Positions 12,241-24,520 of a DNA stretch of 64,000 nucleotides are shown piece by piece. The notes under the pieces were generated by a model. The model was given only the letters and a program-made list of their open reading frames with translations, was not told the origin of the DNA and did not search any database. Location of the stretch: assembly GCF_000524195.1 (NCBI RefSeq), contig NW_020170405.1, forward strand, positions 934,841 through 998,840. The letters are read 5' to 3'. Within the stretch, counting starts at the first letter, position 1. Each line of letters begins with the position of its first letter. Position numbers and translations under genes: made by a program. Source of the stretch: Echinococcus granulosus. Taxonomy: Eukaryota > Platyhelminthes > Cestoda > Cyclophyllidea > Taeniidae.

Positions 12241-15200
12241 CTCTTTTTACCCTATTCTTTGGCGTAGTAGAAGGTGGGCATTATGCCCCAGCCTCTTATT
12301 GTTACAGCAGCAGCGTCTGCTGGCTGACAAAGGAAAGGTCTGTGGTGCTTTGTTTAGTTATGAAACCGTGGGTATGATAGAGGTGGAATTTTGTTTGGTG
12401 TGAAATTTACACAAAAGATTGCAGCCGCATTTGGAAGTCATAGGTAGACATGGAGATGCAGTTATTTAACCCGAAGACCATTTTACTTAGCACGCATTCA
12501 TGTTTTTTTTTCGCTTGAAAACCAGCTCTTGGTGTGTTGAAACTATCCATCTATGGGCACTAAAAGTAAAATTATTCCCGATGAAAGCGTAAAACTGCAA
12601 AAGATGTAATTTCCTTATAGGCGCACCTTTTGTTGGTTTCATTTAACGATTTCACGATGCAAAATACAGCAGCACCTTGGATGACTATGCGGGTACAGCA
12701 GCCGTATCAACGGCGTCACTTCCAATATGAAATGCTTGTGATTCTGCTGGTAGCATTTGATTTCACGCGAATCACCTGCTCCTAAGAGGACTTATGCACC
12801 ACCTCACCTCTTTGGGAAGAAAGATAGAAGCATCATTATTGTGGAATTTGCGGTAAATTAAACAGAAGGAATAGAGGTCAATGAAGGTGCTTAGCGGATT
12901 TCGTCTAGTGCAAGGAAGGGATGATGGCATACGCCATAAATAGCTCTTTGATCGGCTACGAGACTGCGCCAATTGGCCTGCTATTATTAATGTGCACGAG
13001 GTCTGAGGTTATGGGCATGGAAGGGAGCACATGACTGGAGGGCCAGTGTAACCGAATATACACATAAAAAGTGACAGTTTACAGCATCAATATTGTTAAA
13101 GCTTAATGGATTAGCGGTCAAGGAGGCAAGTGTGACATTATTTGCACCGAGTCGAAACACCCTTATTTGTTTGTGATCATGATCTTAAAATGGTAGTGAG
13201 GTGATAGCTGTCACCAAACTGTTCATAGGCTCGTGTGCACGTGGTCAATTCCACTTTCCTAATTTGTACTAGCTCAATGACGCACTGACGCGGTGGTGAT
13301 CCGAAATACCCATTTATCCTCTTGTTTTGTTTATAAGACTGGCGAACTACGTGTGTGTGTGCTGCCTTAACCAACCCACATATCATCAAGGTCACGTTGG
13401 ATTATTTCCTTGCAACGATGAGTCATTAAGAGTCCTAGAAGGTACTAGGAGTTGACTGATGCGTGGTGATTCTCACCGTAGCCTGTCTGATGCGCTTAGG
13501 TTTATTACTAACCCGTGAAATACTTGACGTGCATACGACACAACCCCCAGTAAAGCAAGCATCATGACAAGTATGATTTGTCTCTTTACCGTCTGAGTTC
13601 TACCTAGGTGTGAGGGTCAGGTCAACAGCCTATTACTCCTAAACTGAACTGCATATTAAAAGTAATTCAATTCATTAGATGTACATACTTTATTAAATGC
13701 ACCAAAGCGTGTAACTTTGGATGCAAGAGGCTAGATGAGAGGACTTCGTTTGTGGAGTAGCACCAATAGCCACTGACTTCGGTAACTTTAACTAATTTCA
13801 GAATTTCAGACTCGAATAATCTTCGTTTAGAAATTAATAAACGCTTAATGATAAGAGGACGGTGTACTGGTCCAAACGAACAATTAATACCAGAAAATAC
13901 ACCTTCCACTTTACTTCTTAGGCAAACCATTGAACAATTCGTTCCAAATATTTATCATATGGTAATGAAGGAAAATAAGGCAATCAGAAGAATATTAAGA
14001 ATGAAATGTGTCTCGGTGTATGCGATAAGCGTTTGACAAGCTGAAGACCACCTCTGGCCATTACAGTCAGTTTGATTTGCACTGCCAAATCAGTAATAAC
14101 AGATTTTCTCTTCCATTGAACCGCCAAAGTAAGGATGCATGCAAAGATAGTTCAAGCACACATAGGCGGCGATAAAAGTACTCGGAATAACAAAGTGCGC
14201 TCCTAATTTCTGCATTCGACGCAATTATTAACACAGTCCTGTGTAAAATTCACATTCTCAATCTAATCTTCAATCCGAACATATTTCGACTCAGTAAACT
14301 TCAGAAGATTTAGAATGTGACAGTTGTGGCTACATGCAGGAATGGGGCGCATCCACATACCTATGCGTCTGTCTATGCTGGAATATTTACTATCCCAGAA
14401 ATCATTACCATTTTAATGTTTTGGGAACCTCTTTTTAAATTCTGCCCCTGAAGACATTTCATGATTTTTCAGACATGCATTCGCGTTGACCAATAATACG
14501 TGGAGACGCACGGCAAGGTCAAGGTCACTTAACGGTGGTGATCATCTGGGAGTTCACTCATCTAGCCAGCTGACGCGGGCGTGGATTCTGTGCTCTGGAT
14601 GTACATACGTTCTTGAGACTGGGGACCTCACTTTCCCCATGGCCTTATTTCTTATCTTTTATCCAGTTAAGATTTCAATAACTTCTGTGCTCATTCAAAT
14701 GATCACCAGTCCAAAACAGTTTATTGGCATCACTTTGCTTCTTTTAATTTCAAATCAACAAATCTAATGGGAAATATATAAGCCAATAAAATCGACTCGC
14801 ACGCGTTCGGTTGACTATTGTAAAATCAGGTATCTCCACTTTTGTTAATCTACATAAGTCGGGAACACTGCCACCTGGTGCACAAGGTAGTACAGCTGCC
14901 TGACTGGATAAAATGCGAAATAGAATCAGATTTCACGAATATCTTTTAAGCATTGTTTGGAAAGGAGTGTGGATTGATGCCGTATTACTGACAGACTTCA
15001 TTTTAGGTAGAATCCATGCTATGTCTCGATGTCACCACATGCTTAGCCCTCCTAAATACTTTAAGAGAATGGTGTTTGTTTAATTGTTCATTTAGTCACG
15101 TGGGTGTGTTGGAGTCTGCCATGCAAAGCACCTTGCTGATCATCTGCTCCTTCTCTACCTTGATCAAATCACTCCGCTTTTTTAAGATTATTCTTGTAAG

Positions 15201-18200
15201 CATTTATTTCCAGTAATGTATGATAATGAGTTTAGCTAGGCTCAGTAGTGTTGAGTATAAGAAAATTTTGAAAGAAATTCAACAATGAAGACGTTGAATT
15301 TAATCGTTGCACATCCCTTCCTCAGCCATTGAAATACGTAAATGTAACTGTACAAGATAGTGTTTCAGTGAAGTAAGTCTCTAGCTATCTATTTTTCTAC
15401 CTAGATCATTACCAGCGAATTTTTGTACCAAACCTGACATTGCTTCTAAAAGCTCACGCAGAAAGCACTTACATCCATGCGTACAATATTATCGCAGAAT
15501 CAAGATGAGGAATCTACCTTTATGGTAGGTTTCGGTTTTTCTCCCACTTCTCAAAATTTTATATCAGTCATCTCGTCAAATTGGAAGGAAGACGAGAGAG
15601 TATACACACATCATTCACAGTAGGTCCTATACCACCTCGTACCCTTGAATCATGTTCAGCAAAACATGTGTCGTTGCAAAAAAATGAACAACTTTCCAGA
15701 CAGCTGACTTCCGTCTAAATAGATATTTACAAAACTTTATGTTTCTTGACCACCAGGAAGATATGTGAGCACGAATTGAATGGATTTCGATAACAGCAAG
15801 TTTGAGGTTAAACTCTCGTGAGAGAATTATCCACCAAAATAATTAATCATTACTAGGTGATGCAAGATTTTTAACTTGCCTGTTATAATGGAAATCAAAT
15901 GAATTGCGTGAATTTCAATCCTGCTAAAATGGCTGCAAATTTTTTTTCCAACTTACACCTTCTTCAAAGCTTTCTGTGGTTAGGCGAATTTTCTATACCC
16001 CTGTGTAGATGAAGTCTCCTACCTCAGGTGTAACTATGAGTAAAGTGAGAAAGAAAACCTTGGAAGGAGGTTAACAAAACGTAAGAGCAAGAGATATACC
16101 GGGAAGCTCTTTTGGTACGGAAGTATTGTCCGCTAGAGAAGACTTTCAACATATTATTAGTGGAATAACAATAGACGTTTACGGCATTGCTGCTTTCTCG
16201 AGAAAGTTTTACTAAAGCGTATTAGAAGCATAAAAGCTTAAATTGAGGGCAGCATTCTTAATGCAACACCTATTACAGTGATGATCATCCCACATTGCTG
16301 TATCCTGGGGACTTTAATATGATTAAGATGGAAGGCTACGCAGTGTCTCATTTGTACCCTGTTTTTTTTATAGGAAAAGTTTGTAGAAGGAGGCAAATGT
16401 GTTGAGGATTGCGCAGTTAGGTTCACTGGGCTTGGACCTCGCTGAGTGCAGCCGTGCTGGCACGACAAGCAATCATCTTGCCTTAAAACACTTTCTGATT
16501 AATACGTTCTACTTGTAATTTATAAGTAAAATATGTGACCTAATTTCAAAATTACCTTTTTTAATGCCCTATCAGATGGTTCTTTGCAGTTTAACTTGAG
16601 CCGAACGTCTACGAGGAATTTCAAGTTTGTTATTTAAAGAAAAAGTGAAGTTAGTGTTCATATTAGCTTATTTTGCAAAGATATGTCCATCGCCCAATTT
16701 CTCACACCGCCACCCTGATTGGCAGATTTGGCATAGAAAATTGCAAAAGTGAGCAACAACAGATAGTGGTGGAAGTCTTCAACGCCCTAAGAATGACAGT
16801 ATCCGATTTTGTACGACATTTGGCTCCCAATGGATGCAAATAGAAAACAAGGAAGCTATTGGTTTGCGGTTGCTACGTGAACTGCTTGCTCTTCCCAATT
16901 TTTTTCCAATTTACCGCAATCGTTTTACGCAGCTGCCAAGCTCCAAAGGATGGAGTTATCAAATGCACGCAGTAGCATTTAAATACAGAAAAGTTTTCAT
17001 ATCTCTAGTTTTGCAGACTCAGTCTTTCTCTAAAAGGTCACGAAACACTAAGAGAGGGAAGCAATAATACACAGTCCAAAGGCGAATTTCTTTGCATCTC
17101 TTATTTCTAAAACTAAGCATACATCCATAAAACATTTAATAACTAGGAACTCTGGCGTTGCCTGCTTGGGAGCTATGCTTAAACACAGGGTGAATGACGA
17201 AATCATTGCAATACTAAAAGCACTTGATGAAGGTGATCCGTTTTGCTTATTATGTGACCATCCACGGCATTTGATCTTACTGGCAAATGAGAGGAAATTT
17301 CCGGAGCTTAGCACTTAGCCATTTTACGAAGTGATTTTTTTGAACAAAGGTAAAAAAGACCCATCACTAATTCGCCTAGTAGCAGTCCCCAAATGTGCAG
17401 CTAAAATCAATTGAGATGATTCGCAACACAATCCGGGTCACACCAGTGATCATCCAACTGAACAACTTTGATTGTGTCATTATGATTTGAGGGTAAAAAA
17501 CATGCCACCTAACATATCAGTAAAACTTTGCGGTCGTCTGTTGGAAGTTAAAATACGCCTAAGTGGTTTAATTTTTAGGATTTCCTCATAATTAGAGTCG
17601 GACATGGGTGCACTATAACCCGATGCGTATCTCTTTAGAGTGAGTGTAGAGCCGAATTTCCAAAATAACTAACGCTGAGAAACTCTTTTTTTAAAATAGA
17701 AATACCTATTAAGAAGTTTAAAGCAATTCTAGGTACTCTACACTTTTCGGGTTGATAGGTGTCCTCCGATGTAGCTGATAGAATGAGCGGATAGAATGAC
17801 AAAGGCTTCAAAGCACTGTGCCTCGTAATCCCATGTATCAGATTTTAGCCTATTGTGTTCGAACCGAATCATATGCTCCAATTTGCCTTTTGCGGTGCAC
17901 ACGCTTTAATTTTGAGGAAAGCTGGTCCTATTTCGCGCCTCTCATCACGTCTAATAGCTTTGCACAGCTAAGTGAGACCTGTGTCTAGGCGTAAGGGGAG
18001 GGCCGCTTTTCTGCATTCTAGACAACCGCACACTTGGTTGTTCAAGCACTATGAACTCTAGGGAAGCGGACAATAAGCTAGGCTGACTTGGTTAGTGATG
18101 TAGAACCGATGCTCCAAAAGGATACAAAAAAGAGTAATAATTAGAATCGAATGGTCAATTTGCCAAGTCAAAAAGTCTAGGCCTTGAAATTCAAATTAGT

Positions 18201-21200
18201 GTGCCAATTTATTCAGTTAACTACTTGATAAGAGTCTTTTAGACTCCCATTAATATGCATCACGTTGACGTAGTCCGATTGTTTAATGTTAAGGGAACTT
18301 AATGATTGACAAAAAGGAAAGATTAAAATTTGTTTTTCAAAACGGAATGTCATTATACTAAGGTGATTCTACTTTAGAACAGTTTAACCAATTTTAAAGC
18401 CGCTGGCTAACGACCCTTCAAAGTTCTTCGAATTTTACATCCACTGTTTACTTTAGATTTTAACTCTCAACAAGCTAAGTGGTACCTCTAACCATTAAAT
18501 ATGATTCGTTGAGCTCCAAATATTTGCGAAAAGGAAATGTGGTCAATTAGGACTGTCACAGTGTTTATTGCGTAATCTTTTATTAAGTGTAAAAATATTA
18601 TTAAAACGCATTTATAGCCTTGAAATACCCAGAAGTTTATAAAAGCCACAGAAGATAGAAGTCCTCACTTCCAAAATGACCATTCACTCACGAATTAAAA
18701 CGAGTAAGGGCACTCACAGATTCCAATACGCGACGTCAAAGAACCATTTATAATACCTTTATGACTGCATCCTGTCTAAATCCGCAGTAACAGCATACCC
18801 AGGTATGCTGTTACATAGCCACGTAGGTGGTTGCTCCTGCATTTCAAAAGCTAATCTCATCAATGTCAATTATGTGCATCAACTTCAAAAATTTAATTTC
18901 CATACTTCCGGAGGGTGAGTTCGTAAATAAACCCAGCTTTGTAGCCCTATTCCTACAGAATCCCTTCTACTATATTTGCAGTATTCATCTTTGTAGTGTA
19001 ATCTTGGTCACCCTTCAACAATGCGACCTTAGCTTAGACTCTTAAGGCTAAAAATTTATTAACGGATTCATAGCCTTAGTTTTATTATTTGTCTTACCGT
19101 CAAAGTAAAGTAGTTTCCTCTCACTGCAAAAGTCTCCGCTCCAAAATAATACATGTCAAAAAGCCCTCAATTTTTAAAAATTTCTTATAATTAGGCTAAC
19201 TTAATTTAGTAGAAGTAGTTTTGCATAACTTAAAGTGCTTGAAATGCATATTTTTTAGGCAAATGGCAATGAAAGGTGGTAGACGCACAACGGATTTCAA
19301 ACAGTATGGGTGTGGCCAAGAGACACCGACTGAGTACACGAATAGACTGAAATCCAAATAATAATTGACCGCAATGCATAGGCAATCCTGAGCAAGCCTA
19401 ACGGATTCATGACTTTCTAATCTGAACAGTCTACTTTTCATAGCAGTGTCAGTATGCTGACCTGCGCCCCACGACCGTTCTTGCGACGTTCCCAGTCCCC
19501 ACATCTGAAACCTCAACACAAATGCTAAGAATAGCCTATTGTAGCTATCAAGCTTTGTGTTAAGTGAATAGTTAGACCCTAATCATGGCAGCATGCCCCA
19601 TTTTGAAGTACCTGTTGCATTTAGTGTCGCGGTAATATCTCTGTGGTATTACCCAAGGTGTTTGTATTCATGATTTGTATAGATGTGACCCTTGAATCGT
19701 CCTTCCTTATCCTTACCTGCTTATTCCCAACTCTTTTTTTAAAAGTTCCTCCGACACAGCCGGCTTATTAGCTGTGCTTAATCCGCCTCTGAAGTAGCTT
19801 TGTACAATAGGTGCTCGACTTATATGACAAAAGTTTTAAAAACACCGAAGTGCTTTTTCTCGTTACAAAATATACAGACAACAAACCTTCTAAGCGGCTC
19901 TTTTGCTTTAGGAGAAAAAGGAGACTCATGAGTGCCATAAAAACACCTTTTCTGCACCATCACGGGCCTTAAAGGTGTCATGTGCTCTGCTCACACGCGA
20001 ACGTCTCACCTTAGAGCTACCCAAAACCATAATGTTCCTACATTTATTTATTCCGGCAAATTCTGTAATGAAACGAGAGCCCTTTAATTTCCGCAGACAT
20101 ATTAATAAGCTCTTCCTTGCGATCTCAGTTTCTGAGGTCAGAATCCTTAGTTTTCCTAAAATATGACTGCATGTATTAAAAAGTTCCGCGATTCTTAACG
20201 TTGATGATGGTTAAATCCGTTGATTGGGCACATTTTTCAGTCTGTAAAGCAAGAAGTGTAAAATGTGTGTGCTGAAGGAAGACATCTGGTTTTTAAAAAG
20301 CTACTTTAATTCAAAATTCAAACCTTTTTGTTCAACGATCTCACAATATATCACATAGTTCACATTCCTCAAAAAAGTGTTGTCTTAAAAAGTGCAACAA
20401 TTAAGCCTTTACGTCATATAGTTTCGCCTCCAAGCCAAGTTATCATAGAAGACAAGTGCCACGTAAAAAACCCAATCCACAGGTGTGCCAACACAATGCT
20501 TGACTACGAAAGAGGGATGAGGATGAGGGCCGGTTGGCACCATTATTGTCCGTCAGATTTCACATGCAGAAATTGACACATTAACTGTATTAGTCCCATC
20601 CCATTACTTGTAATCTGTTGAATCAAAATTGCATCATCAATTCTGTAATTACAGCAACTAACAACTGCAAATCCCTCAAAATGTCAGTATATCAGATCAT
20701 TGGCTCACCTGAGACTCAATGATTGTAACCACGTGATGCGCAAGGACACCGCATGCAATTCCAGAAACGTTTCGTTGATAGTTAAGGTAATTGCAAAAAT
20801 TTCTTTTTCTGAAAGGTGTTTCATCAATAAAATGCGTGTTTCTCTTTCAAAATGGCCTAAAATCTTTCAAAATTCACAGGTGGTAAGGACGCTTTTTAAC
20901 CCAGCACCATCACAATCGTTCTTTACCTTGCTTTAGGGGTCAAATTTGGTATATTTTTTGAAGTATCTTTACCACGCTTTAAGTACTTGTGGCGCATGAG
21001 CCAAACTAGTGCTCCCGCCCCCAAAACTCCTAGTCTAAGATCCAACGCGCGCTTAAACACCTGATGAAAATTTCATGATTTGAGTAAAAAAATGGGGCAG
21101 AATTTGAGTTTCATGTTTTGCTCGGAGATTTTCGAGAGGCAAAGGTTAATGATCGACAGAAGTTAATTAAATTTCGTGTGACTGTTGACGATTCAAAATG

Positions 21201-22210
21201 GAGGACCTCTGCCTTGTAATTAGATATCGACTGCGTTTGGAAACGTTAACAAAATCCCGCTCCGCCTCTGCATCTACCATTTAGAATTGATTCCAGAAAG
21301 ATGATAGCAGGCACAGAGCCTTCACCTCTGAGGAGACGCTTGACCCTTACAATGTAAAATTCTTTTGTATGATGCCGGCAACTACCCAGCACAGCAACTA
21401 GGTTCAACTTTATTCATTAGAAATTTTAAAGGGATACAGGACTGTGGTTGCCACCAAAATTGTATGTTATTTTGAAGAAATGAAGCATCCCCATTACAAT
21501 AAGATTGTAAATCAAACATTAGTGAGTTGGAAACACTTTAAGTTAATGAGCATAATATTTGTGTTAGATACAACAAGACTGATAGAAAACTGATGCGCTT
21601 TATGTTACCGTTGCTGTAACACAAAATCAAACCTTGTGATGCACATTTTAAGTTTATTTCGACACAACATTTTTACAAATTAAACATTTCTTGATGATAG
21701 TAACTAATTTTTCGTGAAAAATCCCATTATTTTGCTTTTTAATAAAATGGGCGTAATTGTCAAATCTTACAAACGAAAATGACGCCACTCCCACTTGAGA
21801 GATTGAAAGGCTAGTACTAGTATCTATGACACATAGGTGGCATCACTTCAAAGCAGGCGTTTTGGTATCTGTTCAAGTCCTGCGTTCTTCACATAACCTC
21901 ATCTGGGATTCAGCAGTTTAGTGAACCATGCGTGCGTGACTACGTATCACTGGACCTCTTAAATTGCGCTTATCAACACTAAGCTGGAATAACTACGGTA
22001 GATGACACGCACTGCTGACCGCTTAGCAAACAAACTTTCATTATAACCCGCTATGTCCCATCAGATAACAATTTAAAATCAGAATGCACAACCAGATGTG
22101 TCCGATCTATTTACATTTACCACCAACCCAAATGTCAACTGATTCTACAGAATAGGCCTGGGTTATATTTTTAAAAGGGTATCGAGGGGATGGAGAAATA
22201 AGTGTCATAA
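12241..22210. other. Gene-poor stretch, no supported gene
   Basis: AT-rich DNA with only short frames on both strands. None shows a family signature or splice-consistent partners. It could be intergenic or the long introns of a gene starting at the 12-kb CpG block. The one structural item I can support is the hairpin at 18787-18814. Confidence 0.45.
18787..18814. repeat. Perfect inverted repeat, 13-bp arms, 2-nt spacer
   Basis: GTAACAGCATACC (18787-18799) is separated by CA from its exact reverse complement (18802-18814). As RNA this gives a 12-bp stem with a tetraloop; as DNA it is a near-perfect dyad. It sits in gene-free DNA. The loop is too short for a microRNA precursor, so a protein-binding dyad or a fossil inverted repeat is more likely. 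Confidence 0.6.
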
Positions 22211-24143
22211 TTAACCTCGTATGCTTCCTTCATCATCTTCAGAAGCAAATTCGAAACCTTCTTCGGCATCCATTCGATTGTGACGATACATAAAAAATTG
22301 CACTAGAATCTGGAATCAAACGAATATCGCCGTTAGCAACTACGAATTTTGCAATTAGGAGTTTTCATTTTAAGTTTTTTCCTGGAACTTTGGAGTATTT
22401 TAATGCAGATCTTCCCAAATTTTGTTTTTGTGAGGATCAAAAAGGACATTTCGTATTGGAGACCAATTTTCGCATATCTTTGCACCTAGCTGGTCGTAAA
22501 GTAAACTGCAGGTCTACACTTCTATTTTTAGGAAAATTTTGACATTTGTAGGAAATCAAATGCCTGGACATCTATTTTCGCCACAGGGACGTGAAGATAA
22601 ACCAGATTAGCAGGGAAGACAATTCTAATTAACAGAAAACCAACTTACAAAGGCATCAAATAGAAGAATGCCCAAGCTGCCTAGAATCCACGGTAGAGAT
22701 TTAACAACGAAGACGGCATCGATGGATTTGACAAAGATTTGACAGCCATAGAACGTGTTACCCAGAACGGCAAGGAAAAACAGGTAAAAACTGAGACCTT
22801 CCGTGCATTTCCGCCTCCACTAAATTCAAAAAAGTACTCAAGAGTTCATATACATTCTAAGGCAAAAAATCTGCCATTTTGTAAATGACTTCCTGGAATT
22901 TATGATATCTTAACATAAAGTTATACAAAAAGTTCTGAAATAATAAAAACTCGCTCGGAAGTGTAATGCAATCTTGGCATTATGATCTCCTACGGAGAGC
23001 TTGAAAGTGCAAAAAATTATAACTTACGTTCATGTAAATCTGATGTACTCGACCCAGAGCATACATAATAGCGCTGGTCCAGCCAAAAATGTAGCCAACT
23101 TTCTCACCAGGTGTCTAGTAAGTACAAAAAAAGGTTTACAAAAGTTCTAGGACATCTCTTAACTCTGATTAATTAAACAGACCCCAGTCTCTTTGAATTA
23201 GCTTACCGATAGAAAGTTGGCCCACGGATCAGTAGTGGAGGAGGAAAAGAGTTGACGTTGCATTTTTAATGAATAGTCAGAGGGGCCAGACCCTCCAAAT
23301 GTTAGCGATACCGGCAGAAAGCTCAGAGTCAAAACACCAAGCAATGCAGTGGTCAGGGTTTTGCCAACTGTCGAAGCGCTCGGTGACCTTACTGATATTT
23401 CCTTTTCCTTAACATCCTCGTCTTCCACAAATTCATTGTCAAGGTCTTCCAAAAAGACAAAACCAGAATTCACGCAAATTATTTGGTCAAAAACTTGGGT
23501 TACAAAAAAAGCATTTAAAGCACATATTCGCTAAAAGTATCGCATTGTTTAGAATACAAAATAACAAATGTTAATTGCACGACCAAGTTGTCTCTAAAAT
23601 AAAGGTCATTGACTAACGTTTTTTTCGCCATTTGTGGAGCCATAGGTAGTAGAGGTACTGTATCCAAAGTATAATATCAACAAGGACGGTATAGCCAGCC
23701 AAAAATTTCTACAAATATAAAAATAACATGATTTTAAGAAATATCGATGACCAAACCAAAAAATGCATCAAGCGTGAAAAATTATTAAGCACCGCGAAAT
23801 AGTGGGAAAGGCTACTATAAAATGTAATTGATAAGAGGATTTTTAAACTTACTTGCAAAAAGAGCTGATCTGTCAAAAATGTACCCACGAAGTTAAGAGT
23901 GTCTCCCAATAGCCAAAATAGCAGTAGATAGATAGAGACTGCGGCATCTGGGATTTTTTTGACACAGTTTTCGTAAATTTGAGGAAATCCGAACAAGAAC
24001 CAAGCGGCGATACTCATAACACCAAAAGCAACGGAAACCTTGTCTCGAGTAGACCGAATGCATTCACCTAGACCATACCAAGCCCAGTCTAGACCTCCCG
24101 GACATTCAGCTTCTAGCGATCCCGGCAATGGAGTCGTTGACAT
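22211..24143 (-). CDS. PQ-loop lysosomal amino-acid transporter homolog (SLC66A1/PQLC2-like)
   Basis: Six exons: 24143-23853, 23708-23618, 23493-23207, 23114-23028, 22819-22649, 22309-22211. All have GT-AG borders with agreeing phases, giving ~341 aa; family members are ~290. The protein has seven hydrophobic spans. The first PQ-loop reads FGFPQIYENC (PQ at 54-55) and is followed by LGDTLNFVGTFLTDQLFLQ, matching the G-D-N-G-F-DQ pattern of the family. The later part has GNTFYG and LPWILGSLGILLFD, as in the C-terminal half. Known members export cationic amino acids from lysosomes. Oddities: the second PQ motif is GRVHQIYMN (His for Pro, residue 247), and the acidic C-tail (EEGFEFASEDDEGSIRG) lacks the family's dileucine sorting signal. 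The extra length is in the central loop (acidic EFVEDEDVKEKE). The exon-3 acceptor (…cccaag) is the weakest junction. Confidence 0.85.
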
Positions 24144-24325
24144 CTGTACTCAATCTGCTTCAGTGTGGATCGAAGTGATAACCTGTTATATATATTTGAC
24201 TTAAGCGCAAACCCAAATTAATGTAGCCTTTTTTTGATAATAAATTTTGCTTAAAAATTATAAATACCATAAAAAAATATATGTAACTGCTAATTTAAAT
24301 ATTGTGTTTTACTTATTACTCAAGG

Positions 24326-24520
24326 TTACAAACAAGGGCGACAGCAGCGCGCTTTTGGAAAACCAGACATGGTTTTGCTAAAAATTTCCTCGTATTTTTT
24401 GTTGGCTGGGTTTAATAAATTATGATTACGGAGGAAAAAAGACGCTTTGGAAACCGATGTTGCCTTTGCATATGGAGCATACGAAGCCTCCTCTGAATTG
24501 GCGATAAGCCATACCGACAC
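24326..24520 (-). CDS. Unassigned short open frame upstream of SLC66A1-like gene
   Basis: A 64-codon frame ends in TAA at 24326 and continues open upstream of the GTG at 24520. It includes SFFLRNHNLLNPANKKYEEI and a Cys-rich end (KARCCRPCL). A GTAAGT-type donor and a GC-richer segment (24560-24650) lie just upstream on the same strand. This may therefore be the last exon of a small gene, or part of the promoter/5' region of the SLC66A1-like gene. No family is recognised. Confidence 0.2.
   Translation of the reverse strand: MSVWLIANSEEASYAPYAKATSVSKASFFLRNHNLLNPANKKYEEIFSKTMSGFPKARCCRPCL

Noticed and set aside
21830..21910. tRNA-like segment with a B-box-like GGTATCTGTTCAAGTCC
   Set aside because: The bases flanking TTCAAGT do not pair as a T arm, and no acceptor or anticodon stem could be drawn.
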